A stretch of DNA of 21,756 nucleotides from an uncultured Eubacteriales bacterium (lineage in GTDB: Bacteria; Bacillota; Clostridia; Oscillospirales; Oscillospiraceae), in assembly GCA_900544295.1 (NCBI GenBank), contig UQUO01000032.1, positions 1 to 21,756 on the forward strand. Direction: 5' to 3'. Numbering within the stretch: the stretch's first letter is position 1; every line of letters starts with the position of its first letter. The position numbers and the translations under genes are program-made. The notes beneath the pieces were generated by a model that was not told the DNA's origin, did not search any database, and worked only from the letters and a program-made list of their open reading frames with translations. Shown here in pieces: positions 1 through 6,573 of the stretch.

Positions 1-107
1 TTTCTTTGGGGCTCCACCCCGTTTCTTTGGGCAAGACCAAAGAAATGGGGTGGAACTGGCAGCACCAACGTAAAGACAACGCAGGACAAAACGGCGAGTT
101 CCTCCCA
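1..107 (+). repeat. Terminal inverted repeat, left copy, with long hairpin
   Basis: Bases 1-55 are identical to the reverse complement of 21645-21699. Weaker similarity continues to about 107, including a shared AAAACGGCGAG followed by a TCCT. Inside the identical part, TCCACCCC plus TTTCTTTGG (13-30) pairs with 37-54 around a six-base loop GCAAGA. This gives an 18-bp stem with one G-T pair. TTTCTTTGGGG is also repeated at the very start. I see no ORF or transposase in it. It may be a dispersed intergenic palindromic repeat, and its position at the edge may mean the window is bounded by repeats that broke an assembly. Confidence 0.85.
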
Positions 108-120
108 CCCGAAATCCACA

Positions 121-225
121 CCCGGGCGGGGATGGATGACCGCCCACATTACGGCGGTGCGCATGAGGCTGCGGGCGGCGGGGGCCGCCCGCAAAGGGGG
201 AACCCCCGGCGAGGGTTCCCCCTTT
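121..225. repeat. Cluster of three GC-rich hairpins downstream of yifB
   Basis: Three perfect inverted repeats lie nearly back to back: GGGCGG/CCGCCC (124-129 with 140-145), GCGGGCGGC/GCCGCCCGC (171-179 with 184-192, loop GGGG), and a 13-bp stem 193-205 with 213-225 (loop of seven). None is followed by a T-tract of more than three on either strand, so a simple intrinsic terminator is not well supported. Together with the flanking repeats they fill the 337-base stretch left of yifB, in which I see no convincing gene. Confidence 0.6.
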
Positions 226-260
226 GACCCCCTCCTGCGCTTTGTGAGCATAGAGAAACG

Positions 261-320
261 CCCAGGGGCTCCGCCCCTGGACCCCGCCCGCTTTTTTGTA
301 AAAAAGCGGGGCAAAAAACT
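261..320 (-). repeat. Two-hairpin intergenic repeat module, copy 1
   Basis: Read on the minus strand this begins GTTTTTTGCCCCGC. It contains hairpin 1 (CCCGCTTTTTT at 287-297 pairing with AAAAAAGCGGG at 300-310), then GGGGTCCA, then hairpin 2 (CCAGGGGC at 262-269 pairing with GCCCCTGG at 273-280, three-base loop). The same architecture occurs in plus orientation at 2671-2728 and in diverged form at 2759-2812. It lies just downstream of the yifB stop. It may affect transcript 3' ends, although the T-rich stretch is inside the hairpin rather than after it. Confidence 0.75.
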
Positions 321-337
321 TTTAAACCTCAGGGCGC

Positions 338-1855
338 TCAGTCGCCGTCGCGGAAGTCCCAGGTGCGGTACTGGATGGCCTCCGCCAGATGCGCGGGCTG
401 GATGTCGCGGCTGGCCGCGAGATCTGCTATCGTGCGGGCCACGCGGAGGATGCGGTCGTAGCTTCTCGCCGTGAGGCCCATCGCGTGGTAGGCATTCTCC
501 ATCAGCTTCGAGCACTCGGGGCCCAGCCGGCAGCCGGCCTCCAGCTCGCGCGGGCCCATGTGGGCGTTGCAGTCGGCGCCCGTGCCGGCAAGGCGCTCGC
601 GCTGGCGCGCCCTCGCGGCGTCCACGCGCTTTTTTATCTCACGCGAGGGCTCGGCCTCCGCCTTGCCCGCGAGCTCGGCATACTCCAGCGCCGGGACCTC
701 GACCATGATGTCTATCCTGTCCAGCAGCGGACCTGAGACCCGGGCGTGGTATTTCCTTATCTCCGTCTCGGAACAGGTGCAGCGGCGCGTCGGATGCCCG
801 TACCAGCCGCACTTGCAGGGGTTCATCGCGCACACCAGCATGAAGCGGCTGGGGTACGTCACCGTCCCCGCCGCGCGGGATACGGTCACTATGCCGTCCT
901 CGATGGGCTGGCGCAGCGCCTCGCGCACGTCGCGGTGAAACTCGGGCAGCTCGTCCAGAAACAGCACGCCGTTGTGGGCGAGGCTCATCTCCCCGGGCTG
1001 GAGCTGCGCGCCGCCGGAGAGGGCCGCCGCAGAGGTCGTGTGATGCGGCGCGCGGAAGGGCCGCGTGTCCACAATTGGCTGAGCGCGGCTCGTTAGGCCG
1101 CAGACGGAGTGTATCTCCGTCGTGGCTATCATCTCCTCCCGGCTCATGTCCGGGAGGATGGAGACCATCCTCTTGGCGAGCATGCTTTTGCCCGCGCCGG
1201 GAGGGCCGACCATGAGTATGTTGTGTCCCCCGGCAGCCGCGACTTCGAGGGCGCGCTTTACGTTGGCCTGACCCTTGACCTCGGAGAAATCCGGCAGCGC
1301 GGCGCTCCCGCGCTCCGGCCTCGGCGCGGCGGCGGGCTCGATCTCCTCCAGGCCGCGGAAATAGTCCAGCAGCTGCCTCACGCTCGCCACGGGGTAGACC
1401 TCCAGCTCCGAGGCGAAGGCCGCCTCCGGCGCATTGTCCGCGGGGGCAAAGAGCCGCTTTATCCCCGCCCGCTGTGCGGCAAGTGCCATGGGCAGCGCGC
1501 CGCGCACGGGCCGGAGCTCCCCGGCCAGGGAGAGCTCGCCTATGAAGGCGCAGTCGGCCGGCGGCTCCTTTATTTCGCCGGTGGCGGCAAGGATGCCGAG
1601 CAGGACCGGCAAATCGTAGACCGTGCCGCCCTTCTTGGTGTCGGCCGGCGCGAGATTCACGGTGAGGCGGGAGACGGGGAACTTCAGCCCGGAGTTGCGT
1701 ATGGCGGCCCGGACCCTGTCGCGCGCCTCGCGCACGGCGGTATCGGGCAGCCCGACGATCTGGAACTCCGGCAGGCCCTGGGCGAGCGAGCACTCGACGG
1801 ACACCTCATAGCCGCCGATGCCCTTTATTCCCAGCGAGCGAATACGAGAGACCAC
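338..1855 (-). CDS. yifB: YifB/ComM-family AAA+ ATPase (magnesium chelatase-like)
   Basis: A 505-residue protein of the YifB/ComM family. The N-terminal Lon-protease-like fold (about residues 1-165, with FQIVGLPD near 31-38) is followed by the Mg-chelatase ChlI-type AAA+ core. Walker A is GPPGAGKS (217-224), Walker B is GVLFLDE (296-302), and four cysteines form a CxC...CxC pair (347, 349, 359, 361). A C-terminal helical domain follows. Length matches the family. In Gram-negative bacteria ComM is a branch-migration helicase in natural transformation; the role in Clostridia is less clear. The start is GTG at 1855, with a GGGGGTG ribosome-binding sequence about nine bases upstream. It lies 17 bases after the aldolase gene, so probably shares its transcript. 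The adjacent dprA often seen with this gene is absent here. Confidence 0.93.
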   Translation of the reverse strand: MVSRIRSLGIKGIGGYEVSVECSLAQGLPEFQIVGLPDTAVREARDRVRAAIRNSGLKFPVSRLTVNLAPADTKKGGTVYDLPVLLGILAATGEIKEPPADCAFIGELSLAGELRPVRGALPMALAAQRAGIKRLFAPADNAPEAAFASELEVYPVASVRQLLDYFRGLEEIEPAAAPRPERGSAALPDFSEVKGQANVKRALEVAAAGGHNILMVGPPGAGKSMLAKRMVSILPDMSREEMIATTEIHSVCGLTSRAQPIVDTRPFRAPHHTTSAAALSGGAQLQPGEMSLAHNGVLFLDELPEFHRDVREALRQPIEDGIVTVSRAAGTVTYPSRFMLVCAMNPCKCGWYGHPTRRCTCSETEIRKYHARVSGPLLDRIDIMVEVPALEYAELAGKAEAEPSREIKKRVDAARARQRERLAGTGADCNAHMGPRELEAGCRLGPECSKLMENAYHAMGLTARSYDRILRVARTIADLAASRDIQPAHLAEAIQYRTWDFRDGD

Positions 1856-1872
1856 GGGCGCACCCCCTTGGT

Positions 1873-2649
1873 TTATTTCCCAAACGCCGTATCGGCCATG
1901 GCGCGCACGGCGTCTATCATGAAGCTGATGTCAAGCCCGGCGGTGACGCTGGGGAAGCCCTGGGCGAAGTAGCCCGCGGCGGCCTCGCCGGAGCCGCAGA
2001 ACATGATGCAGGGCTTGCCAGCCCTCTCGCAGGCGAGGCGGACGCGCTCTACGGCGGCGATATGGCGCGCATCGTCGAACCGCCCTGGGATGCCGAGGGC
2101 GATGGAGAGGTCGAAGGGCCCTATAAAGATACCGTCCACGCCCTCGACGGCGACGATCTCCTCTATATGCTCAAGGCAGCCGGCGGTCTCGCACTGGGGT
2201 ATGAGCAGGGTGTTCTCGTTGGCCCAGGCCATGTAGCCGGACATGCCCTGCGCGTAATTGTCGTCGAGGCCCCAGCCGCCGTCGCGGCTCGGGCAGTAGC
2301 CGCGGTTCCCGAGGGGCGCGAACTTGGCCCAGGAGACGAGCTTTTCCGCCTGCTCGACGCTTTCAAGCTGGGGCACGATAAGTCCGGCGGCGCCGGCGTC
2401 GAGCATTTTGAGCACAGGGCTGCGGCTTATCTCATCGATGCGCACGAAGGGCGCGAGGCCGGCGCCTGAGGCGGTGCTTATGAGCTCGGCGGCGTGCTCT
2501 GCGCCTATGGGGCTGTGCTCGATGTCGATGATGACGTAGTCGAGCCCGGCGCGCGCGAGCGCCTCGACGGCGGGCGCGCTCAGAAGGTGCGTGAAGGTGC
2601 CGAGCGACTTCCCGCCCGCCCTGTATTTCTCTAGGAACCTGTTTTTCAT
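1873..2649 (-). CDS. HpcH/HpaI-family aldolase
   Basis: A 258-residue class II (metal-dependent) pyruvate aldolase of the HpcH/HpaI/GarL family, a cytoplasmic TIM barrel that cleaves or forms 2-keto-3-deoxy sugar acids or 4-hydroxy-2-oxo acids. Family marks are DIEHSP (42-47) with the catalytic His45, Arg70 in PFVRI, and GAAGLIVPQLES (86-97). The expected metal ligands are Glu154 in PQCETAG and Asp180 in IFIGPFDLS, and GIPG closes the region. The exact substrate cannot be read from sequence. The start at 2649 is supported by GGGGGTG upstream. It follows aspS after a 163-base, hairpin-filled gap and precedes yifB by 17 bases. No other sugar-acid catabolic genes are nearby, so its pathway is unknown. 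Confidence 0.88.
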   Translation of the reverse strand: MKNRFLEKYRAGGKSLGTFTHLLSAPAVEALARAGLDYVIIDIEHSPIGAEHAAELISTASGAGLAPFVRIDEISRSPVLKMLDAGAAGLIVPQLESVEQAEKLVSWAKFAPLGNRGYCPSRDGGWGLDDNYAQGMSGYMAWANENTLLIPQCETAGCLEHIEEIVAVEGVDGIFIGPFDLSIALGIPGRFDDARHIAAVERVRLACERAGKPCIMFCGSGEAAAGYFAQGFPSVTAGLDISFMIDAVRAMADTAFGK

Positions 2650-2670
2650 GCTGACACCCCCAGCTTAAAT

Positions 2671-2728
2671 GTTTTTTGCCCCGCTTTTTACAAAAGAGCG
2701 GGCAGGGTCCAGGGACGGAGTCCCTGGC
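2671..2728 (+). repeat. Two-hairpin intergenic repeat module, copy 2
   Basis: This has the same architecture as the module at 261-320 but in the opposite orientation: GTTTTTTGCCCCGC, a C/T-rich arm pairing with AAAGAGCGGG, then GGTCCA and hairpin 2. Hairpin 2 here is CCAGGGAC (2709-2716) with GTCCCTGG (2720-2727). Relative to copy 1, a G-to-A change on one arm is matched by C-to-T on the other, so pairing is kept. Confidence 0.75.
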
Positions 2729-2738
2729 GTGGGGTTTT

Positions 2739-2758
2739 CCGCGCCCTGCGGGGCGCGG
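2739..2758. repeat. Perfect 8-bp GC hairpin in the aspS-aldolase gap
   Basis: CCGCGCCC (2739-2746) pairs with GGGCGCGG (2751-2758) around a four-base loop. It lies between two oppositely oriented repeat modules, making five consecutive hairpins between 2671 and 2812. No T-tract follows on either strand. Confidence 0.6.
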
Positions 2759-2812
2759 CCAGAGGCGCTGCCTCTGGACTCCGCCGCCTTTTGAAAAAGG
2801 CGGGCGAAAACT
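2759..2812 (-). repeat. Two-hairpin intergenic repeat module, diverged copy 3
   Basis: Immediately downstream of the aspS stop, the minus strand reads GTTTTCGCC, then CCGCCTTTT pairing with AAAAGGCGG (2784-2792 with 2795-2803), then GAGTCCA and hairpin 2. Hairpin 2 is CCAGAGGC (2759-2766) with GCCTCTGG (2770-2777). This is the same plan as copies 1 and 2 with different but fully paired arms. It could stabilise or end the aspS mRNA, though no proper T-tract follows the stem. Confidence 0.65.
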
Positions 2813-4588
2813 TTATTCCTTGGGTTCCACGATGGCGATATGAAGTTCGTCGAGCTGCTTCTGGGTGACCTCGCCCGGGGCGCCCATCATGAGGTCCTGG
2901 GCGCTCTTGTTCATCGGGAAGGGGATGATCTCGCGGATGGAGTCCTCCCCGGCGAGCAGCATGACCATACGGTCCACGCCCGGCGCTATGCCCGCGTGCG
3001 GGGGCGCGCCGTAGCAGAAGGCGTTGTACATCGCGGGGAACTTCGCCTTCACGTCCTCCTCGCCGAGGTTCACGAGCTCGAAGGCCTTTATCATGATGTC
3101 CGGCTCGTGGTTGCGCACCGCGCCGGAGGAGAGCTCCACGCCGTTGCACACGAGGTCGTACTGGTCCGCCGTGATGCTCAGGGGGTCAACTTCCCCGCGC
3201 TCCGCGGCCAGCAGCGTCTCCAGGCCGCCCTTCGGCATCGAGAAGGGGTTGTGGCAGAACTCCAGCTGCCCCGACTCCTCGCCTATCTCGTACATCGGGA
3301 AGTCCACTATCCAGCAGAACTCGTACTTCTCCGCGTCCATATGGCCGGGGCACTCCGCGCCTGCGAGCTTTATGAGCACGCCCGCCGCCTTCTGCGCCGC
3401 GCCCTTATTGCCCGCCGCGAGCAGCACCAGCGTCCCCGGCGCGAGGCCGAGGCCGGACTTCACCGCCTCGGCGATGGGCTGCACAAACTTGGCTATGCCG
3501 CCGACTATCTCGCCCTTTTCGTCCACGCGGAACCAGTAGGCCTTGTTCCCGGACTGCACCTCGGCGTCGGCGCAGAGCTTGTCCGTCTGCTTGCGGCTGC
3601 CGGCATAGCCGGAGACGGCCACGGCCTTCACGACCTGGCCCTCGAAGGGGCCGAAGCCGCAGCCGGAGAGCAGCTCCGTCGCGTCCTGAGCCACGAGGTC
3701 TATGCGCAGGTCGGGCTTGTCCGTGCCGTATTTCTCCAGGGCCTCCAGGTAGGGGATACGCCTGAAGGGCGCGCCGCTCGCGCGCGAGTACTTGCCGTAC
3801 TCCGCGAAGATGGGCGGCAGCACCGCCTCCAGCACCTCGAAAACGTCCTCCTGAGTCGCGAAGGCCATCTCCATGTCGAGCTGGTAGAACTCGCCGGGGG
3901 AGCGGTCGGCGCGCGCGTCCTCGTCGCGGAAGCAGGGCGCTATCTGGAAGTAGCGGTCGAAGCCCGAGGCCATGAGCAGCTGCTTGAACTGCTGCGGAGC
4001 CTGGGGCAGGGCGTAGAACTTGCCCGGATGGTTGCGCGCCGGGACGAGGTAGTCGCGCGCGCCCTCGGGGCTGGACACCGTCAGTATGGGCGTCGTGATC
4101 TCCATGAAGCCCTGCGCCTCCATCGCGCGGCGGAGGGCCGAGATGACCTTGGAGCGAAGGATTATGTTCGACTTCACCTCGGGGTTGCGCAGGTCGAGGT
4201 AGCGGTAGCGGAGCCTCGCGGCCTCGTCCGCCTCGCGGGAGCGGTTTATCTGGAAGGGCAGCTCGTTATACCGGCAGCGGCCCAGCACCTCCAGCTTCTC
4301 CGGGACTATCTCTATGTCGCCCGTGGGCAGCTTCGGGTTCTTGCTGGCGCGCTCACGCACCGCGCCCTCGACGCTTATCGTGCTCTCGCGCGTCACGGCC
4401 TTGAAGGCCCTGACCATCTCCTCCGTCTCCGCCACGACCTGGGTCGTGCCGTAGAAGTCGCGCACGACGATGAAGGCCAGCGCGGAGGAGACCTCGCGTA
4501 TATTCTCCATCCAGCCTACAATTTTGACGCTCTTGCCCGCGTCCTCCAGCCTCAGCTGGCCGCAGTTGTGTGTCCTTGACTGCATCAT
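2813..4588 (-). CDS. aspS: Aspartyl-tRNA synthetase
   Basis: A 591-residue class IIb synthetase that charges tRNA-Asp with aspartate in the cytoplasm. An N-terminal OB-fold anticodon-binding domain (about 1-105) is followed by the class II catalytic core. Motif 1 is around MEITTPILTVSSPEGARDY (162-180), motif 2 around CFRDEDARADR (219-229), and motif 3 is GIAPGVDRMVMLL (533-545) with Arg540. A bacterial GAD insertion lies roughly at 290-420. Length is typical of bacterial AspRS. Motif 2 continues SPGEFYQLDMEM, one residue longer than the usual QPEFTQIDIE. The gene begins ATGATG at 4588, 13 bases after hisS, with a weak ribosome-binding site, so it is probably co-transcribed with and coupled to hisS. 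Whether it also charges tRNA-Asn cannot be decided here. Confidence 0.97.
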   Translation of the reverse strand: MMQSRTHNCGQLRLEDAGKSVKIVGWMENIREVSSALAFIVVRDFYGTTQVVAETEEMVRAFKAVTRESTISVEGAVRERASKNPKLPTGDIEIVPEKLEVLGRCRYNELPFQINRSREADEAARLRYRYLDLRNPEVKSNIILRSKVISALRRAMEAQGFMEITTPILTVSSPEGARDYLVPARNHPGKFYALPQAPQQFKQLLMASGFDRYFQIAPCFRDEDARADRSPGEFYQLDMEMAFATQEDVFEVLEAVLPPIFAEYGKYSRASGAPFRRIPYLEALEKYGTDKPDLRIDLVAQDATELLSGCGFGPFEGQVVKAVAVSGYAGSRKQTDKLCADAEVQSGNKAYWFRVDEKGEIVGGIAKFVQPIAEAVKSGLGLAPGTLVLLAAGNKGAAQKAAGVLIKLAGAECPGHMDAEKYEFCWIVDFPMYEIGEESGQLEFCHNPFSMPKGGLETLLAAERGEVDPLSITADQYDLVCNGVELSSGAVRNHEPDIMIKAFELVNLGEEDVKAKFPAMYNAFCYGAPPHAGIAPGVDRMVMLLAGEDSIREIIPFPMNKSAQDLMMGAPGEVTQKQLDELHIAIVEPKE

Positions 4589-4601
4589 TTCCGCTTACCC
4601 C

Positions 4602-5957
4602 TTACTTTTCCTTTATGAGCGGCGTCCCGGCGCTCTCGGCCAGGGCCGTCTTTATCTTTTCCGCCGCCTCGTCCGGCGTGCAGCTTACCTGCTCGCCGCG
4701 CCGCATGTCCTTGAGGGCGACGAGCCCGCTTGCCGCCTCGTCCTCGCCGATGATGACCGCGAAGGGCATCCCCAGCTTCGAAGCGTAGGAGAGCTTCTGC
4801 TTGAACTTCTTGCCCTCGGTGTAGAGCTGGGTGCGTATGCCTGCCTCGCGCAGCTTTGTCGCCGTCACGGCGGCAAAGCCCAGCTCCTCCGTCATGGGCA
4901 GGACGATGGCGTCCGCCGGGGCGCAGGCGAATTCCGGATTGAGCAGCCCCTGCTCCGAGAGGACGTAAAACAGCCGCGTCACACCGATGGAGATGCCGAC
5001 ACCGGGCAGGGCGCGGTCCGTATAGTACTCGGCCAGGTTGTCGTAGCGTCCGCCGGAGCAGACGGAGCCTATCTCCGGGTGGGAGTTTATCGTCGTCTCA
5101 TACACCGTGCCGGTGTAGTAGTCGAGCCCGCGCGCGATGGTGAGGTCTATGGCGAAGCGCTCTTCCGGCACGCCGAGGCCGGGCAGGGCCTCCGCGACGG
5201 TGCGCAGCTCCCGCACGCCCGTGTCGAAGAGCTCGTTCCTGCCGCCCATGCCCTCGAGGAAGGCGAGCTTTTCCGCCGTCGTGCCGGCAAAGCCGGTGAA
5301 AGAGAGCACCGCGGCGGCCTGGTCCTCGTCGAGGCCGCAGTCGCCCAGGAGTATCTCCCGGACCTTGTCCGCGCCTATCTTTTCGAGCTTGTCCACCGTG
5401 CGCAGTATCTCCGCCGGGGCACCCATGCCGTGCATGGCGAAAAAGCCGCCCAGCACCTTGCGGTTGTTGATGCGGATGGTGAAGTCCCGTAGCCCCAGCC
5501 GCGTGAAGGCGCGGCAGATGATGGAGGGGATCTCGGCCTCGTTCATGATGTCGAGCTTGCCGTCGCCGATGACGTCTATGTCGGCCTGGTAGAACTCGCG
5601 GAAGCGGCCGCGCTGCGCCCTCTCGCCGCGCCAGACCTTGCCTATCTGATAGCGCCGGAAGGGGAAGGCGAGCTTGGCGTAGTTCGCCGCGACGTATTTT
5701 GCGAGCGGGACCGTCAAATCGAAACGCAGCGCAAGGTCCGAGTCGCCCTTCATGAAGCGGTAGATCTGCTTTTCAGTCTCCCCGCCGCCCTTGGCGAGCA
5801 GGACCTCGGCTGACTCTATGGCCGGGGTGTCCAGCGGAGTGAAGCCGTAGAGGGAGTAGACCTCCCTGAGCGTGCCGAGCAGGCGCTCCATCCTCAGCTG
5901 CTCCTCGGGCAGCAGCTCCATAAAGCCCGAGAGCGTCCTCGGCGTGACCTTTTCCAT
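4602..5957 (-). CDS. hisS: Histidyl-tRNA synthetase
   Basis: A 451-residue class II synthetase that charges tRNA-His. The catalytic core has LRFDLTVPLAKYVA (77-90), motif 2 around FRRYQIGKVWRGERAQRGR (100-118), the histidine-binding signature RGLDYYTG (276-283), GGRYDNL (302-308) and motif 3 GVGISIGVTRL (319-329). A C-terminal anticodon-binding domain follows (about 350-440). The start is set at 5957 because GGAGG lies ten bases upstream and the family begins near there. A longer open frame to 6062 adds 35 residues unlike HisRS that would overlap the upstream gene. It forms the common hisS-aspS pair. The 71-base leader between it and the methylglyoxal synthase homologue holds a hairpin and a T6 run but no T-box motifs that I can recognise. 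Confidence 0.96.
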   Translation of the reverse strand: MEKVTPRTLSGFMELLPEEQLRMERLLGTLREVYSLYGFTPLDTPAIESAEVLLAKGGGETEKQIYRFMKGDSDLALRFDLTVPLAKYVAANYAKLAFPFRRYQIGKVWRGERAQRGRFREFYQADIDVIGDGKLDIMNEAEIPSIICRAFTRLGLRDFTIRINNRKVLGGFFAMHGMGAPAEILRTVDKLEKIGADKVREILLGDCGLDEDQAAAVLSFTGFAGTTAEKLAFLEGMGGRNELFDTGVRELRTVAEALPGLGVPEERFAIDLTIARGLDYYTGTVYETTINSHPEIGSVCSGGRYDNLAEYYTDRALPGVGISIGVTRLFYVLSEQGLLNPEFACAPADAIVLPMTEELGFAAVTATKLREAGIRTQLYTEGKKFKQKLSYASKLGMPFAVIIGEDEAASGLVALKDMRRGEQVSCTPDEAAEKIKTALAESAGTPLIKEK

Positions 5958-5970
5958 TTCAAAAACCTCC

Positions 5971-6015
5971 AAAAAACACACAGCGCAAGGGCGACGGGCC
6001 GATACCCGCCGCCCT
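5971..6015 (-). terminator. Possible weak terminator or attenuator before hisS
   Basis: On the minus strand AGGGCGGCGGG (6015-6005) pairs with CCCGTCGCCCT (5998-5988) around a six-base loop, an 11-bp stem with one G-T pair. T6 at 5976-5971 lies 11 bases past the stem. A flanking ACAC/GTGT pairing could extend the stem toward the T run. The distance makes it non-canonical. It could give partial termination between mgsA and hisS. Confidence 0.35.
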
Positions 6016-6028
6016 CTGGCGTGTTGTC

Positions 6029-6430
6029 TTATTTTTTCTTCGGGTTGACGATGTCGCGCCAATCGAGGTCGCCGCGGCGCAGGCCCTGGATGAGCACCTC
6101 CGCCGTCGCGGCGTTCGTCGCCATGGGGATGAGGTGCTGGTCGCAGAGCCGGGAGAGCTTGTTGACGCTGTCAAAGCCCTCGGGGTTCGCCGGGTCGCAG
6201 AAGCAGAGCACGAGGTCTATCTCGTTGTAGGCTATCCTCGCGCCTATCTGCTGGGCGCCCTGCTTGTCGTGCAGGTACAGGGTTATGGGCAGGCCGGTGG
6301 CTTCGCTCACGAGCTTGCCGGTCGTCGTAGTGGCGCAGATGTTGTGCTCCGCCAGAATGCCGCAGTAGGCAATGCAGAACTGGACCATAAGCTCTTTCTT
6401 GCCGTCGTCTGCCAGCAGCGCAATGTTCAT
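6029..6430 (-). CDS. mgsA: Methylglyoxal synthase homologue with altered active site
   Basis: This 133-residue protein aligns along its whole length with methylglyoxal synthase, which converts dihydroxyacetone phosphate to methylglyoxal and phosphate. Retained features include Asp9 and Lys12 (E. coli D20, K23), the phosphate-binding ATTTTG (33-38), QQIGARIAYNEID (60-72), Asp79 (D91) and ATNAATAE (104-111). Several key residues differ. E. coli H19 is Asp8, the SGPxGGD segment carrying the general base D71 is HDKQGA and one residue shorter, H98 is Phe86 and D101 is Val89. Catalysis is therefore doubtful; a phosphate-ligand sensor or altered enzyme is possible. The start at 6430 is chosen by AAAGGA seven bases upstream and by the family N terminus. 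It has its own promoter and lies 71 bases before hisS. Homology is clear; activity is not. Confidence 0.9.
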   Translation of the reverse strand: MNIALLADDGKKELMVQFCIAYCGILAEHNICATTTTGKLVSEATGLPITLYLHDKQGAQQIGARIAYNEIDLVLCFCDPANPEGFDSVNKLSRLCDQHLIPMATNAATAEVLIQGLRRGDLDWRDIVNPKKK

Positions 6431-6448
6431 ATTCCTTTCTCCCTCCAC

Positions 6449-6474
6449 GCCTCCCGGAGCACAGGCCGGGAGGC
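6449..6474 (-). other. Hairpin in the 5' leader of the mgsA homologue
   Basis: GCCTCCCGG (6449-6457) pairs perfectly with CCGGGAGGC (6466-6474) around eight bases. It overlaps the palindrome GGAGGCCTCC (6469-6478). It sits between the predicted start site near 6497 and the ribosome-binding site, so it would be in the mRNA leader. Its function is unknown; it lacks a T-tract and is not a terminator. Confidence 0.5.
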
Positions 6475-6503
6475 CTCCTGTCACTCAAATGCTTTAGATG
6501 TCA

Positions 6504-6532
6504 ATTATATTCCACATCTGTGAAAACTTCAA
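6504..6532 (-). promoter_or_regulatory. Sigma-A-type promoter for mgsA-hisS-aspS
   Basis: On the minus strand the -35 element TTGAAG (6532-6527) and a perfect -10 element TATAAT (6509-6504) are separated by exactly 17 bases. The surrounding AT-rich stretch stands out in a GC-rich window. Transcription would start near 6497, about 67 bases before the mgsA start. No clear terminator separates it from mrdA, so read-through from the mre cluster is also possible. Confidence 0.8.
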
Positions 6533-6573
6533 CTGATTTCTTTGCTTTTCCTCGAATTTCCGGGCCAAAAGGC

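Noticed and set aside
193..225. Intrinsic terminator of yifB
   Set aside because: The stem is perfect but is not followed by a T-tract longer than three on either strand, and it lies more than 100 bases from the stop codon.
1..337. CRISPR or short tandem repeat array
   Set aside because: The inverted repeats differ in sequence and spacing; there is no repeat-spacer periodicity and no cas gene.
2840..4579. 579-codon plus-strand open frame opposite aspS
   Set aside because: It is the antisense shadow of a fully recognisable AspRS, rich in Arg, His, Leu and Val with no motif.
5958..6062. N-terminal extension of hisS to 6062
   Set aside because: The added 35 residues are basic, unlike HisRS, and overlap the mgsA homologue; a strong GGAGG site supports the start at 5957.
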